A stretch of 35,148 nt of DNA from Calditrichota bacterium (GCA_013152715.1 JAADFU010000096.1:1-35148); one strand, 5' to 3'. Counted from the first letter of the stretch, positions 24,871-33,336 are shown. Translations and numbers: made by a program. The notes: a model not told the origin generated them from the letters alone.

Positions 24871-26730
24871 ATGATTGCGGGAATTCTGCATAAAAATAAA
24901 AACAAAGCAGCGGCAAAAGAAGATGTCCTGTCACTTTTGAAGCAAACGGCGAAAAACGGCTCTGCGATAAAGGTTGTGGGGAATAAAAATTTTGTTGTCG
25001 GATTTGCGCCGGATAAGGTTCAGACGATGGACAATGCGGCAAATCTTTGGCACAATAACAATGACACGGTGACGGTTTTGTTTTCCGGGCATATTTATAA
25101 TCAAAAGCAATTTCCGGAAATTAGCGATGGCGATATGCCTGTGGGAAGAGTTTTGTATGAGCGATTCAAGGAAGCCGGAGTTGATTTATTTGATCAGATA
25201 AACGGCAATTACGCTCTTTGCCTGTGGAATAGCGAAACGCAGCAATTTTTTCTGACGCGGGACCATCTCGGCGTTGAGCCGCTTTATTATTTTGAAAATG
25301 AAGAAATTGTTGTATTTGCTTCGTCAATGGATGTGCTGCTACGCCATCCGGAAATCAAAGCAGAAATTGATTTTGAAGCGGCGTACCGCTACTTGCTTTT
25401 CAATTATAATCCCGGAACGAATACTTTTATTCGAGGGGTGAAGAAACTTCGTCCGGGATATTATTTCAAATTTGCAAACGGAAACGGGCAGACAAAACGA
25501 TATTGGTTTTTGTCGTTTCAGGCGGATAAAATTTTGCAGGAGGAGGAATACGTCGCAGAATTGCTCCCAATGATGCGCGAAGCAGTGAAAATTAGGCTGG
25601 AGCAGAGCGATAGCCACGGTGCATTTTTGAGCGGCGGCATGGATTCGAGCTCAATTGTCGGGCTTATGAGCCCGATAGTGCAGGGCGATGTGCACACGTT
25701 TTCTTTTCGCTGCCGGGGAAAATCTTTTGACGAATCCCATTACGCGAAAATTGTCTCTGATCGCTACGGCACAAAACATCACCTGGTGGAATATTCGCCG
25801 CAAGAGGTGCTTTCCATTGAGGAAATTGTAAGTCTCATGGACGAGCCGTTCAGTGACATTGGCATCGAAGTTGCGTCGTACATTCTGGGCAAAGAGGCTC
25901 AGGGAAAAACTAACTACGTCCTCACCGGCGATGGCGGCGACGAACTTTTTGCCGGCCATCCGGTTTATCAGGCAGATCAAGTGGCGCAGAAATTTTCCCG
26001 TCTGCCGCGTCCGGTGCAGAAAATGATCACCAGTATTTTTAGGCTTTTTCCTGACACGGAAAAAAAGAAGAGCTTTGCCGTCAAAGCCCAGCGCTTTGCC
26101 TACAGTTACCAATTTCCGGCGCAATTATTCAGCAATCGCTGGCGAATTTATTACACGGACAAAGAATTCAAACAATTGTTGAAAAATGACCTGCACGAAG
26201 AACTGACAGGCGCGGATCCGTTAGCAGAAATTGTCAGCATTTATCAGGAAGCAGACGGCGACGATTTTCTGAGTAAGACGCTTTACGGCGATTATCACAC
26301 AGTGGTGAGTTTTTATTTGCGGCGAATGCAGCTTTTGCGGGCGTTTGGGATCGAAGGCCGATTTCCCCTGTTTGATCCCAAATTGGTGGAGTACGCGGCG
26401 AAAATTCCGTCTGAATTGAAGTTGCGCGGCTCGGAGACGAAATATATCCTCCACAAAACAATGACTGGCGTGTTGCCGGACGAGATTGTTTTTCGCAAAG
26501 ACAAATTAGGGCACAGCGTCCCGTTCAAAAATTGGCTGCGGGACGAAGCGCAGATAAAATCTTTTGTCACGGATATTTTGTCCGCAAGCGCGGTTCAGCG
26601 GCGTGGTTTGTTCAATTACAAATTTGTAAGTAATTTATTGGAAGAACATTTCAAGCGAACGAAAAATAATTCTCATCGCATCTGGGCGCTGTTGGTGCTG
26701 GAGCTGTGGATGCAGAAACATCTGGACTGA
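24871..26730 (+). CDS. AsnB-like synthetase with degenerate glutaminase domain
   Basis: Second asparagine-synthetase-family protein, 619 residues, aligning end to end with the first. The N-terminal Ntn domain is present but lacks the key residues: the Cys2 nucleophile is Ile (MIAGIL), the FNGEIYN motif reads FSGHIYN and the DTE motif reads DMP, so glutamine hydrolysis is not expected. The synthetase half is intact: S254-GGMDSS PPi loop, TGDGGDELFAG and the MDEPFSDIG segment. It may use free ammonia, ammonia from the other AsnB-like protein, or a different amine as nucleophile (compare beta-lactam synthetase, where a degenerate domain serves another chemistry). GGAG sites lie just before the ATG, and no upstream alternative start restores a cysteine. 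Confidence 0.85.
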   Translation: MIAGILHKNKNKAAAKEDVLSLLKQTAKNGSAIKVVGNKNFVVGFAPDKVQTMDNAANLWHNNNDTVTVLFSGHIYNQKQFPEISDGDMPVGRVLYERFKEAGVDLFDQINGNYALCLWNSETQQFFLTRDHLGVEPLYYFENEEIVVFASSMDVLLRHPEIKAEIDFEAAYRYLLFNYNPGTNTFIRGVKKLRPGYYFKFANGNGQTKRYWFLSFQADKILQEEEYVAELLPMMREAVKIRLEQSDSHGAFLSGGMDSSSIVGLMSPIVQGDVHTFSFRCRGKSFDESHYAKIVSDRYGTKHHLVEYSPQEVLSIEEIVSLMDEPFSDIGIEVASYILGKEAQGKTNYVLTGDGGDELFAGHPVYQADQVAQKFSRLPRPVQKMITSIFRLFPDTEKKKSFAVKAQRFAYSYQFPAQLFSNRWRIYYTDKEFKQLLKNDLHEELTGADPLAEIVSIYQEADGDDFLSKTLYGDYHTVVSFYLRRMQLLRAFGIEGRFPLFDPKLVEYAAKIPSELKLRGSETKYILHKTMTGVLPDEIVFRKDKLGHSVPFKNWLRDEAQIKSFVTDILSASAVQRRGLFNYKFVSNLLEEHFKRTKNNSHRIWALLVLELWMQKHLD

Positions 26731-26734
26731 TCGC

Positions 26735-27292
26735 ATGTCAACGCCGGTCGGACATTCTATCGCCGGATATTTTTTTTACGTTTTCGGCGGCGGAGAGAAG
26801 AAAACAATTGATTGGAAGAAACTGATACTTTTTGTGTCTTTGGCAAATCTGCCGGACATCGACTATTTGTTTGGCCTATTTGTCGGGCGGCCGAATTTGT
26901 ATCATCACCAATTTACGCACAGTTTGGCATTTGCGTTTATTATTGCAATCATATTCGCGACGTTTTTTCGCGGGATTTTGACAAAAAATTTTTGGGCATC
27001 ATTTTTGATTGTTTTCGCATGCTATGGGTCGCATATTTTGATTGATTATTTTACGCTGGATACATCTTTGCCCTTTGGGGAACAGCTTTTTTGGCCCTTC
27101 AGCAAAGCATACTTTGTCAGTAGTTTTTCCATTTTTCGCGATATTCACAAAGGCGACACTCCCGGCGATTTTGTGAGAAATTTATTTTCTCTTTATAATT
27201 GGATTACGGTATTGACAGAAATTTTCATTTTCACAATGATTGGCGCGGCAGCCCAATTAGTCAAAAAATTTACAGCAGGAAGAAATCAATGA
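26735..27292 (+). CDS. YdjM-like membrane-bound metal-dependent hydrolase family protein
   Basis: Small polytopic membrane protein of 185 residues. Conserved putative metal ligands of the family are present: H7 in PVGHSIAG, P-D41-I-D43, H57-HQFTH62 and SHILIDYFTLD. There are four to five hydrophobic segments. Family members (LexA-regulated YdjM in E. coli) have no firmly established reaction. It starts 4 bp after the preceding stop and overlaps the next gene by 4 bp (ATGA), so it is embedded in the locus and likely co-translated. A role in lipid or glycan-lipid processing is only inferred from position. Confidence 0.8.
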   Translation: MSTPVGHSIAGYFFYVFGGGEKKTIDWKKLILFVSLANLPDIDYLFGLFVGRPNLYHHQFTHSLAFAFIIAIIFATFFRGILTKNFWASFLIVFACYGSHILIDYFTLDTSLPFGEQLFWPFSKAYFVSSFSIFRDIHKGDTPGDFVRNLFSLYNWITVLTEIFIFTMIGAAAQLVKKFTAGRNQ

Positions 27293-28227
27293 ATCAGCGC
27301 AAACTTGATTTGTCAATAGTTGTACCGATTTACAACGAAGAAGAAAATGTGGCATTGCTGCACCAAGCAGTCACTGATGTCATGAAAGATTTGCACCTCA
27401 GATACGAATTGATTTTGGTGGACGACGGCAGCACGGACTCTACGTTGGAAATATTGAGAAAAATTCAGAAAAATGATCCCAATCTGAAGGCGATCAAATT
27501 TCGCGGTAATTTTGGCCAGTCCGCGGCGATGGCGGCCGGATTTGAGGCGGCGCGCGGCGAGACCGTGGTTGCCATGGACGGCGATTTGCAAAACGATCCG
27601 CGGGATATTCCGAGGCTGTTGGAGAAACTGGACGAAGGCTTTGATGTGGTCAGCGGCTGGCGCAAGAATCGAAAAGATAAATTGATCGTGAGAAAGGTTC
27701 CGTCGCGCATCGCGAATCGTTTGATTTGTTCGGTCACCGGAGTAAAGTTGCACGACACCGGTTGTTCGTTGAAAGCGTTCCGCCGGGAAATAATCAAAAG
27801 AATCAGTCTGTATGGCGAATTGCATCGTTTCATTCCGGCGCTGGCGAAATTGGAGGGCGCAAAAATTACGGAATTGGCGGTCAATCATCATCCGCGAAAA
27901 TTTGGAAAATCAAAATATAACATCACGCGCACGTTTCGTGTGATTATGGATTTGACGACGCTCAATCTTTTTCTCAAACATTTGAAAAACCCGCTGCGCT
28001 TTTTTGGCGGATTAGCAGCGTTGTCATTGTTTTTGGCGTTTCTGGCGACAATTTTGACCGGCGTCGTTTTGATCAATAACAATTTTGAGCCGGCGAGCAT
28101 GAATGTTTTGATTACGCTCATTTTTTTGCTCGTCGTGACAATGTTTCAGTTTGTTTTTATCGGGTTGTTGGCGACGTTGATTGTCCACACAGGAAAAAAG
28201 AAAGCATTTTATTTAATAAAAAAATAA
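27289..28227 (+). CDS. DPM-like glycosyltransferase family 2 (first of three)
   Basis: GT-A transferase of 312 residues resembling polyprenyl-phosphate sugar synthases (GtrB/ArnC/DPM1). Motifs are IVVPIYNEEENV, D45-DGSTDST, the metal-binding M-D97-G-D99 in AMDGDLQNDPRDIP, and the HDTGCSLKAFRREI acceptor-loop motif typical of this subfamily. Two C-terminal membrane helices (about residues 240-265 and 275-300) follow. The likely product is a polyprenyl-phosphate-linked sugar used outside the membrane. The frame is open upstream, but the ATG at 27289, with AGGA 8 nt before it and overlapping the preceding TGA, is the right start. Confidence 0.88.
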   Translation: MNQRKLDLSIVVPIYNEEENVALLHQAVTDVMKDLHLRYELILVDDGSTDSTLEILRKIQKNDPNLKAIKFRGNFGQSAAMAAGFEAARGETVVAMDGDLQNDPRDIPRLLEKLDEGFDVVSGWRKNRKDKLIVRKVPSRIANRLICSVTGVKLHDTGCSLKAFRREIIKRISLYGELHRFIPALAKLEGAKITELAVNHHPRKFGKSKYNITRTFRVIMDLTTLNLFLKHLKNPLRFFGGLAALSLFLAFLATILTGVVLINNNFEPASMNVLITLIFLLVVTMFQFVFIGLLATLIVHTGKKKAFYLIKK

Positions 28228-28232
28228 AGGAA

Positions 28233-29255
28233 ATGGATCAGCAGATGAAACCACAGCACGCGGCAATGAAATCATTGGATGAAGAGACTTTGCCTGTTGT
28301 CGAGTCTTTCGGCCAGCCAAAATACTCCGTAATCGTTTCGCTCTACAATAACGCGGACGAGGCGGGCGAACTCATTCGCTCCCTGCTTGACGCATTTGCA
28401 GCGATCAGAAAATCGTTCGAGATTGTGCTGGTCGACGACGGCAGCGACGACGGGACGCCGGAAATAGTGGAATCAATTGTCGGAGAAAATCAGCAGTTAA
28501 AATTGATTCGCATGCGTTCACGATTTGGTGAGGCGAGCGCATTTAACGTGGGGTTGACTCAGACGACGGGCGATATTGTTGTTTATCTGACTTCTCGCGT
28601 TCGCGTCAATCCGAAAAATTTGCTTCGGCTAATTGAAAAACTGGAACAGGGAAAAGATCTGGTTGTGGGCTGGCGTCATCCGCGGCGGGATTCAAAATTG
28701 AATCGAATCATTTCCCGAATATTTAACGCGATCACGTGCCGTCTGGCAAAAATTAATCTGCATGATATTAATAGTGGCGTATTAGCCACAAGACGTGAAG
28801 TCTTGGAACACATTGATATTTATGGGGATATGAACAATTTCATTCCCATCCTCGCGCGGCGTCAGGGGTACAAAATAGCAGAAGAAAAAATCGAGCAATT
28901 GCCGGGGAAATTTCGCAAATCAAAATATTTACGCGAATATTTGCAGCGGCTGTTGGATATTTTAACGGTGGTTTTTCTGACAAATTATTCCAAAAAACCC
29001 ATTCATTTTCTGGGATTTGTCGGTGCGGTGTTTACGCTGCTTGGCGCCGGAATCGAATTTTATCTTTTTGTTTACCGTATTTTGGCGTTAGGACCCATTG
29101 CCGGCAGACCGCTGTTGCTTTTGGGCGCTCTGTTGTTGGTGATCGGAATTCAGTTGATTTCTATCGGGCTATTGGGGGAGATGATTATTTTTACGCATGC
29201 GCGGGACATCAAAGAATACAACATCGAAGAGATTATTGAAAGCAAAAGAGAGTAG
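28233..29255 (+). CDS. DPM-like GT2 paralogue lacking the DXD motif (second of three)
   Basis: GT2 protein of 340 residues, clearly paralogous to its upstream neighbour and with the same C-terminal membrane helix pair. The nucleotide-binding D68-DGSDDGT is kept, but where the neighbour has MDGDLQNDP this protein has LTSRVRVNP (residues 119-127). Both acidic metal ligands are therefore replaced (Thr120, Arg122). HDTGCS is also changed to HDINSG. It is probably catalytically impaired, or has become a scaffold or regulatory partner; an unusual metal-independent mode is possible. A 30-residue N-terminal extension precedes the GT core. Start uncertain: the ATG at 28233 is very close to AAAGGAA, and ATG codons at 28245 and 28266 are alternatives. 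Confidence 0.82.
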   Translation: MDQQMKPQHAAMKSLDEETLPVVESFGQPKYSVIVSLYNNADEAGELIRSLLDAFAAIRKSFEIVLVDDGSDDGTPEIVESIVGENQQLKLIRMRSRFGEASAFNVGLTQTTGDIVVYLTSRVRVNPKNLLRLIEKLEQGKDLVVGWRHPRRDSKLNRIISRIFNAITCRLAKINLHDINSGVLATRREVLEHIDIYGDMNNFIPILARRQGYKIAEEKIEQLPGKFRKSKYLREYLQRLLDILTVVFLTNYSKKPIHFLGFVGAVFTLLGAGIEFYLFVYRILALGPIAGRPLLLLGALLLVIGIQLISIGLLGEMIIFTHARDIKEYNIEEIIESKRE

Positions 29256-29263
29256 TGAAAAAG

Positions 29264-30232
29264 ATGAAATTGATCATTCAAATACCTTGTTTGAACGAGG
29301 AAGAAACTCTCCCGGAAACATTGAAGCATCTGCCTGAAAGAATCGACGGCGTGGATGAGATCGAAGTTCTGGTGATTGACGACGGCAGCACGGACGCCAC
29401 TGTCCGCGTGGCGCAGGAGCGCGGTGTTCAGCATATTGTTAAATTTACGAACAACAAAGGTCTGGCAGAGGCTTTCAATGCCGGGTTGGATGCTTGCCTC
29501 AAGTTGGGCGCCGATATTATTGTTAACACAGATGGCGACAATCAATATCGCGGAGAAGATATCGAAAAATTGGTCAAGCCCATAATTGATGGCGAAGCGG
29601 ATTATGTCATCGGAGATCGTCAGGTCAACGGTATTACCCATTTTTCATTTGCAAAAAAGAAATTGCAAATATTGGGTAGCTGGGTAGTAAAACATGTTTC
29701 GGATACTGACATTCCGGACGCCACTAGCGGATTTCGCGCGCTGAACAGGGAAGCGGCGTTGCGCATCAATGTCATTTCAAAATTTAGCTACACTCTGGAA
29801 ACAATCATTCAGGCGGGCAAGAAAAATTTAGCGCTCACCCACGTTCCGATTCGGACGAATGAAAAATTACGCGATTCGCGTCTCTTTCGCAGCATCCCGT
29901 CATATATCAAACGGTCGATTTTGACAATATTTAGAATTTACACGATGTACGAGCCGTTGAAAACATTTTCTTTGATCGGCGGAGGAATTTTTGGCGCGGG
30001 TACATTGATTTCTTTGCGTTTTGTCTATTTTTATTTGATCGGACACGGCGCCGGTCATATTCAATCGTTGATTTTATCGGCAGTCTTGATGATGATCGGT
30101 TTTCAGGTGATCATGATTGGTCTTGTCGCTGACCTCATCGGCGGCACCCGCCAATTGATTGAAGATACTTTGTTTCGAGTCAAAAAAATAGAAATGAGTC
30201 AGAGGACAAGTTCCAATAACAAGAAGAAATGA
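29264..30232 (+). CDS. DPM-like glycosyltransferase family 2 (third of three)
   Basis: GT2 of 322 residues with an intact catalytic core: IIQIPCLNEEETLPETL, D39-DGSTDATV, metal-binding D90-G-D92 in NTDGDNQY, and DATSGFRALNREAA. Two C-terminal membrane helices match the undecaprenyl-phosphate-glycosyltransferase type. A GTG at 29255 overlapping the preceding stop is a possible alternative start, but the ATG at 29264 gives the canonical N-terminus. The 3' end overlaps an upstream ATG of the next frame. It likely makes a second type of lipid-linked sugar donor. Confidence 0.87.
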   Translation: MKLIIQIPCLNEEETLPETLKHLPERIDGVDEIEVLVIDDGSTDATVRVAQERGVQHIVKFTNNKGLAEAFNAGLDACLKLGADIIVNTDGDNQYRGEDIEKLVKPIIDGEADYVIGDRQVNGITHFSFAKKKLQILGSWVVKHVSDTDIPDATSGFRALNREAALRINVISKFSYTLETIIQAGKKNLALTHVPIRTNEKLRDSRLFRSIPSYIKRSILTIFRIYTMYEPLKTFSLIGGGIFGAGTLISLRFVYFYLIGHGAGHIQSLILSAVLMMIGFQVIMIGLVADLIGGTRQLIEDTLFRVKKIEMSQRTSSNNKKK

Positions 30233-30264
30233 ATGTTTTCGAAAATTTAAACAGAGGAAAAAAT

Positions 30265-31290
30265 ATGATGAGATTGGCAGTCATTGGTATTGGAAAAATG
30301 GGAATGTTGCATGCGGGCATAATGAATGCTCTTGATGATGTTGAACTTTGTGCGGTGTCGGACACCTCGAATTTTTTACTCAATGGTGTGAAAAGTCTCA
30401 AGCCGAACCTTAATATTTTCAATGACCATGTGAAGATGTTGGACAAAGAGCAGCCGGACGCCGTTGTTATCGCCACACCGGTATTTTTGCACGTTCCGAT
30501 GGCAATGGAGTGCGCCAAACGCGGTATTCCGTTTTTTCTGGAAAAGCCGCTGTCGCCAAACAGTGCGCAGGCGCAAGAGCTGATTGACACTGTCAAAAGT
30601 AAAAATCTTGTCACCATGGTCGGTTACATGATGCGTTATCTGGACACGTACATGAAGGCGAAAGCTGTTTTAGAGACTGGCGTGCTGGGGAAAATTATCA
30701 CTGTGCACTCAACCATTTATGTGGCACAGCTTTTTCGTACCGGAAAAGGCTGGCGTTACAGCAAGGAGCAATCAGGCGGCGGCGTGGTGATTAGTCAAGC
30801 CACGCATTTGATTGATTTACTGCAATGGCTGCTGGGTCCTGTGGAAATGGTGACCGGCCACACAAAGAGTTGGTATTCGCAGGAGGTAGAAGATTTTGCT
30901 CACGTCCATTTTGAATTCAAAAGCGGCTCTATGGGCTGGATGGATTCATCGTGGAGTATTCGGCACCATCGGCTGATGCAGGTGAATATCGAAATTCATG
31001 CGGAAAACGGAAATCTTTTTATTTGCGATGATTATACAAAATTGTATCTTGACGACGCGAAAAATGGATTCAATTCTGGCTGGACTAACTGGTACAATCC
31101 CGATTTGTTTCATGGCGTTGAAATTGATGTGGGCGGACCCCATTATTCGCGGCAGGGGATTGCTTTTATTGATGCGGTAAAAAATGGGAAACCGGTAACG
31201 AGCGATTTGAGAAACGCGTTCGAAGTGCAAAAAATTGTTGATGCGATTTACGAATCGGCAGGGAATCACGGACAACCCACGCGAGTTTAA
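30265..31290 (+). CDS. Gfo/Idh/MocA-family oxidoreductase
   Basis: NAD(P)-dependent sugar or nucleotide-sugar dehydrogenase, 341 residues. The Rossmann motif VIGIGKMG, then VIATPVFLHVPMAMECAKRG, E93-KPLS and VGYMMRY identify the family. The C-terminal domain includes SGGGVVISQATHLIDLLQWL with the usual His near the active site. It may oxidise the 3-position of a uronic acid or other sugar, as WlbA-type enzymes do, but specificity is not readable. AGAGG lies 7 nt before the ATG at 30265; an in-frame ATG at 30229 overlapping the previous stop lacks this support. Confidence 0.87.
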   Translation: MMRLAVIGIGKMGMLHAGIMNALDDVELCAVSDTSNFLLNGVKSLKPNLNIFNDHVKMLDKEQPDAVVIATPVFLHVPMAMECAKRGIPFFLEKPLSPNSAQAQELIDTVKSKNLVTMVGYMMRYLDTYMKAKAVLETGVLGKIITVHSTIYVAQLFRTGKGWRYSKEQSGGGVVISQATHLIDLLQWLLGPVEMVTGHTKSWYSQEVEDFAHVHFEFKSGSMGWMDSSWSIRHHRLMQVNIEIHAENGNLFICDDYTKLYLDDAKNGFNSGWTNWYNPDLFHGVEIDVGGPHYSRQGIAFIDAVKNGKPVTSDLRNAFEVQKIVDAIYESAGNHGQPTRV

Positions 31291-31308
31291 TGACGACAGG
31301 AGAAAATT

Positions 31309-32178
31309 ATGATTGATCGTATATTATTAGGACATAATCAGTTTTTTGGCGTCAACCATCTTGACGCAAAAGTGGGCGATAAAAAGGCGGCGCAATTCGG
31401 CCAGGTACAGAAAATTATGGATATCATCAATTTTTGCTACGATCAGGACGTCAAAGCGATGATGATGTCCACGCACGAAAGAGCTCTTTTGGTGGCTGAA
31501 GAAATTCAAAAGTCGGATCGCTTGCGGGAAAATTTGGGAATTTACTTGCTGGTTCCTTACATTGCAAAATATATCAAACAAGCCAATGAAAAAGGAATTG
31601 TCAATATTGTACGGGATTCTTTGAAAGAAACAAGTTTCGCTAGCAAGCTGGGCATGTTCATGCGCGGTGGAATGGGGTTGTTGACCAAAGATGTAAAAAC
31701 GATGATCAAATTGCTGGTGGATTTTGAAGTGGCGCCGTTTTCCAAACTGAATTTGAAGGCGATTTTTCTCCACGACGCGCTGACTGATTTGGCGCTCGGC
31801 TGGGACATGCCGGATGTGCTGGAGCTGTTTGCTGATCATGTGCAGAAAAAGTACAATGCCGTTCCGGCTTTTTGCACAAAAAATTTACCGCGTTTGATGA
31901 AATTGCTTGAAAGAACACCCATCAAAAATCCATTGATCATGGCATCAATTAACAAATTGGGCTATCAGGTAAATCCTTCCCGCGAGGAATTCGAAGATGC
32001 ATTGAAAAAATATGAGTTGCAGCTTTTGGCGATGAGCACGCTGGCAGCCGGGTATTTGAAGCCGAAAGAAGCCTATGAGTATTTATTTTCATTGCCGCGT
32101 GTGGATTCAGTTGTTGTGGGTCTTTCCAGCACGAATCATGCGGTAGAGACATTTTCGGAGATTCGGAAACATATTTAA
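31309..32178 (+). CDS. Uncharacterised TIM-barrel-like (aldo/keto-reductase-related) protein
   Basis: Protein of 289 residues; family not firmly recognised. It begins MIDRILLGHNQFFGVNHLDA and ends LPRVDSVVVGLSSTNHAVET, which resembles the phosphate-binding C-terminal turn of aldo/keto reductases (usually VVVGxSS). Between these, regularly alternating helices and strands (KAMMMSTHERA, LKAIFLHDALTD, PLIMASINKLGYQVNP) suggest a TIM barrel. The usual AKR catalytic Tyr/Lys/Asp/His pattern is not evident. It starts 18 bp after the Gfo/Idh gene with AGGAGAA before the ATG, so the two may act in one sugar-modification step, perhaps as an isomerase or lyase. Confidence 0.65.
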   Translation: MIDRILLGHNQFFGVNHLDAKVGDKKAAQFGQVQKIMDIINFCYDQDVKAMMMSTHERALLVAEEIQKSDRLRENLGIYLLVPYIAKYIKQANEKGIVNIVRDSLKETSFASKLGMFMRGGMGLLTKDVKTMIKLLVDFEVAPFSKLNLKAIFLHDALTDLALGWDMPDVLELFADHVQKKYNAVPAFCTKNLPRLMKLLERTPIKNPLIMASINKLGYQVNPSREEFEDALKKYELQLLAMSTLAAGYLKPKEAYEYLFSLPRVDSVVVGLSSTNHAVETFSEIRKHI

Positions 32179-32233
32179 TTGAAAAAGGGGACTTATTGAT
32201 CGCCCACTTTTACATTTTATGGAGGAAAATACA

Positions 32234-33274
32234 ATGAAATATTTTCTCGTGTCAGGAGCATGCGGCTTTGTCGGGAGAAATTTGGTAAAGCGATTATATA
32301 AAACAACTGATGCAATTATTTTTATGATTGATGATCTTTCCATTGGCACTCATCCGTCACAATGGTTGGCAGATACAACTGTTGTGCAAAATAAAGACCT
32401 GGAAATATTTGGCAAAGATGAGAGACTTGTTTTTTGGAAAGGGGATTTCAGAAAATTTGTGGGGGATCTTTTAGAAAATCCGGCATATCTGAAAGATAAA
32501 TATGGGATGAATATTGATAAATTTAATGATGTATATCATTTTGCGGCTATCGTGGGTGGGCGCGCGAAAATTGATGGTGACCCCATGGCTGTGGCTTTAG
32601 ACCTTGCCATTGATGCAGAATTTTTCTATTGGGTTTGCCAACATAAGCCGGATAGAGTTCTTTATCCGAGTTCGAGTGCTGCCTATCCTATCGACTTGCA
32701 AGCTGAAAGCGGCGCAGTTGCACTGAAAGAAACAGACATAGATTTTCAATCGAATCTTGGAAAACCGGACATGACCTATGGCTGGTCGAAACTCACCGGA
32801 GAATATCTTGCACAAATCGCTGCAAAATATTATGGAATTTCAGTTGCCTGTGTCAGGCCTTTTTCTGGCTATGGCGAAGATCAGGATCTCTCCTATCCTG
32901 TTCCTGCAATCGCTGATCGCGCTGCCAGGAAAGAAAATCCTTTTGAAGTGTGGGGAACAGGAAAACAGGCGAGAGATTTTGTGCATATTGATGATGCCAT
33001 CGATTGTATCCTGATGGCAATGGACAATATTCATGATGGTTCGGCGATTAATATTGGTTCAGGGAAATTAACTTCTTTCCTTGAAATCATTGAACTTTTT
33101 ACAAAATTTGCCGGTTATAAGCCCACAATTAAGCCTCTGCTGGATAAACCAGTGGGCGTGCATTCCAGATACGCAAATATGGACTATGTGAAAAGTAAAT
33201 TTGGCTGGGAGCCTCATATTTCTCTGGAAGAAGGAATGCGCCGGGTTTATGAAGCGAGGCTAAAAGAGATTTAA
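32234..33274 (+). CDS. NAD-dependent epimerase/dehydratase (extended SDR)
   Basis: Nucleotide-sugar-type SDR of 346 residues. The NAD motif is S7-GACGFVG, with an Asp pair at IDDLSIG, FAAIVGGRAKIDGDP in the substrate-binding region, catalytic Y182-GWS-K186 and the late segment GTGKQARDFVHIDD. It is a full-length epimerase/4,6-dehydratase relative; the exact sugar is unclear. GGAGG at 32221-32225 lies 8 nt before the ATG at 32234, which decides the start over an in-frame ATG at 32219. Composition becomes more AT-rich from here. The 55-bp gap before it holds an imperfect hairpin (32182-32210). Confidence 0.85.
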   Translation: MKYFLVSGACGFVGRNLVKRLYKTTDAIIFMIDDLSIGTHPSQWLADTTVVQNKDLEIFGKDERLVFWKGDFRKFVGDLLENPAYLKDKYGMNIDKFNDVYHFAAIVGGRAKIDGDPMAVALDLAIDAEFFYWVCQHKPDRVLYPSSSAAYPIDLQAESGAVALKETDIDFQSNLGKPDMTYGWSKLTGEYLAQIAAKYYGISVACVRPFSGYGEDQDLSYPVPAIADRAARKENPFEVWGTGKQARDFVHIDDAIDCILMAMDNIHDGSAINIGSGKLTSFLEIIELFTKFAGYKPTIKPLLDKPVGVHSRYANMDYVKSKFGWEPHISLEEGMRRVYEARLKEI

Positions 33275-33336
33275 ATTCCAATGAAAATTTAAAGAAGATT
33301 GGAAATGTTCACTATTGACAGCCAGTAGAGGGAAAA

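Noticed and set aside
32182-32210. Hairpin AAAAGGGGAC / GCCCACTTTT before the SDR gene as a terminator
   Set aside because: It has two mismatches and only a short T run that is part of the stem; too weak to call a terminator.
33315-33320. TTGACA as a -35 box for the second GT4 gene
   Set aside because: A -10 at normal spacing would fall inside the coding region and no suitable hexamer is there.
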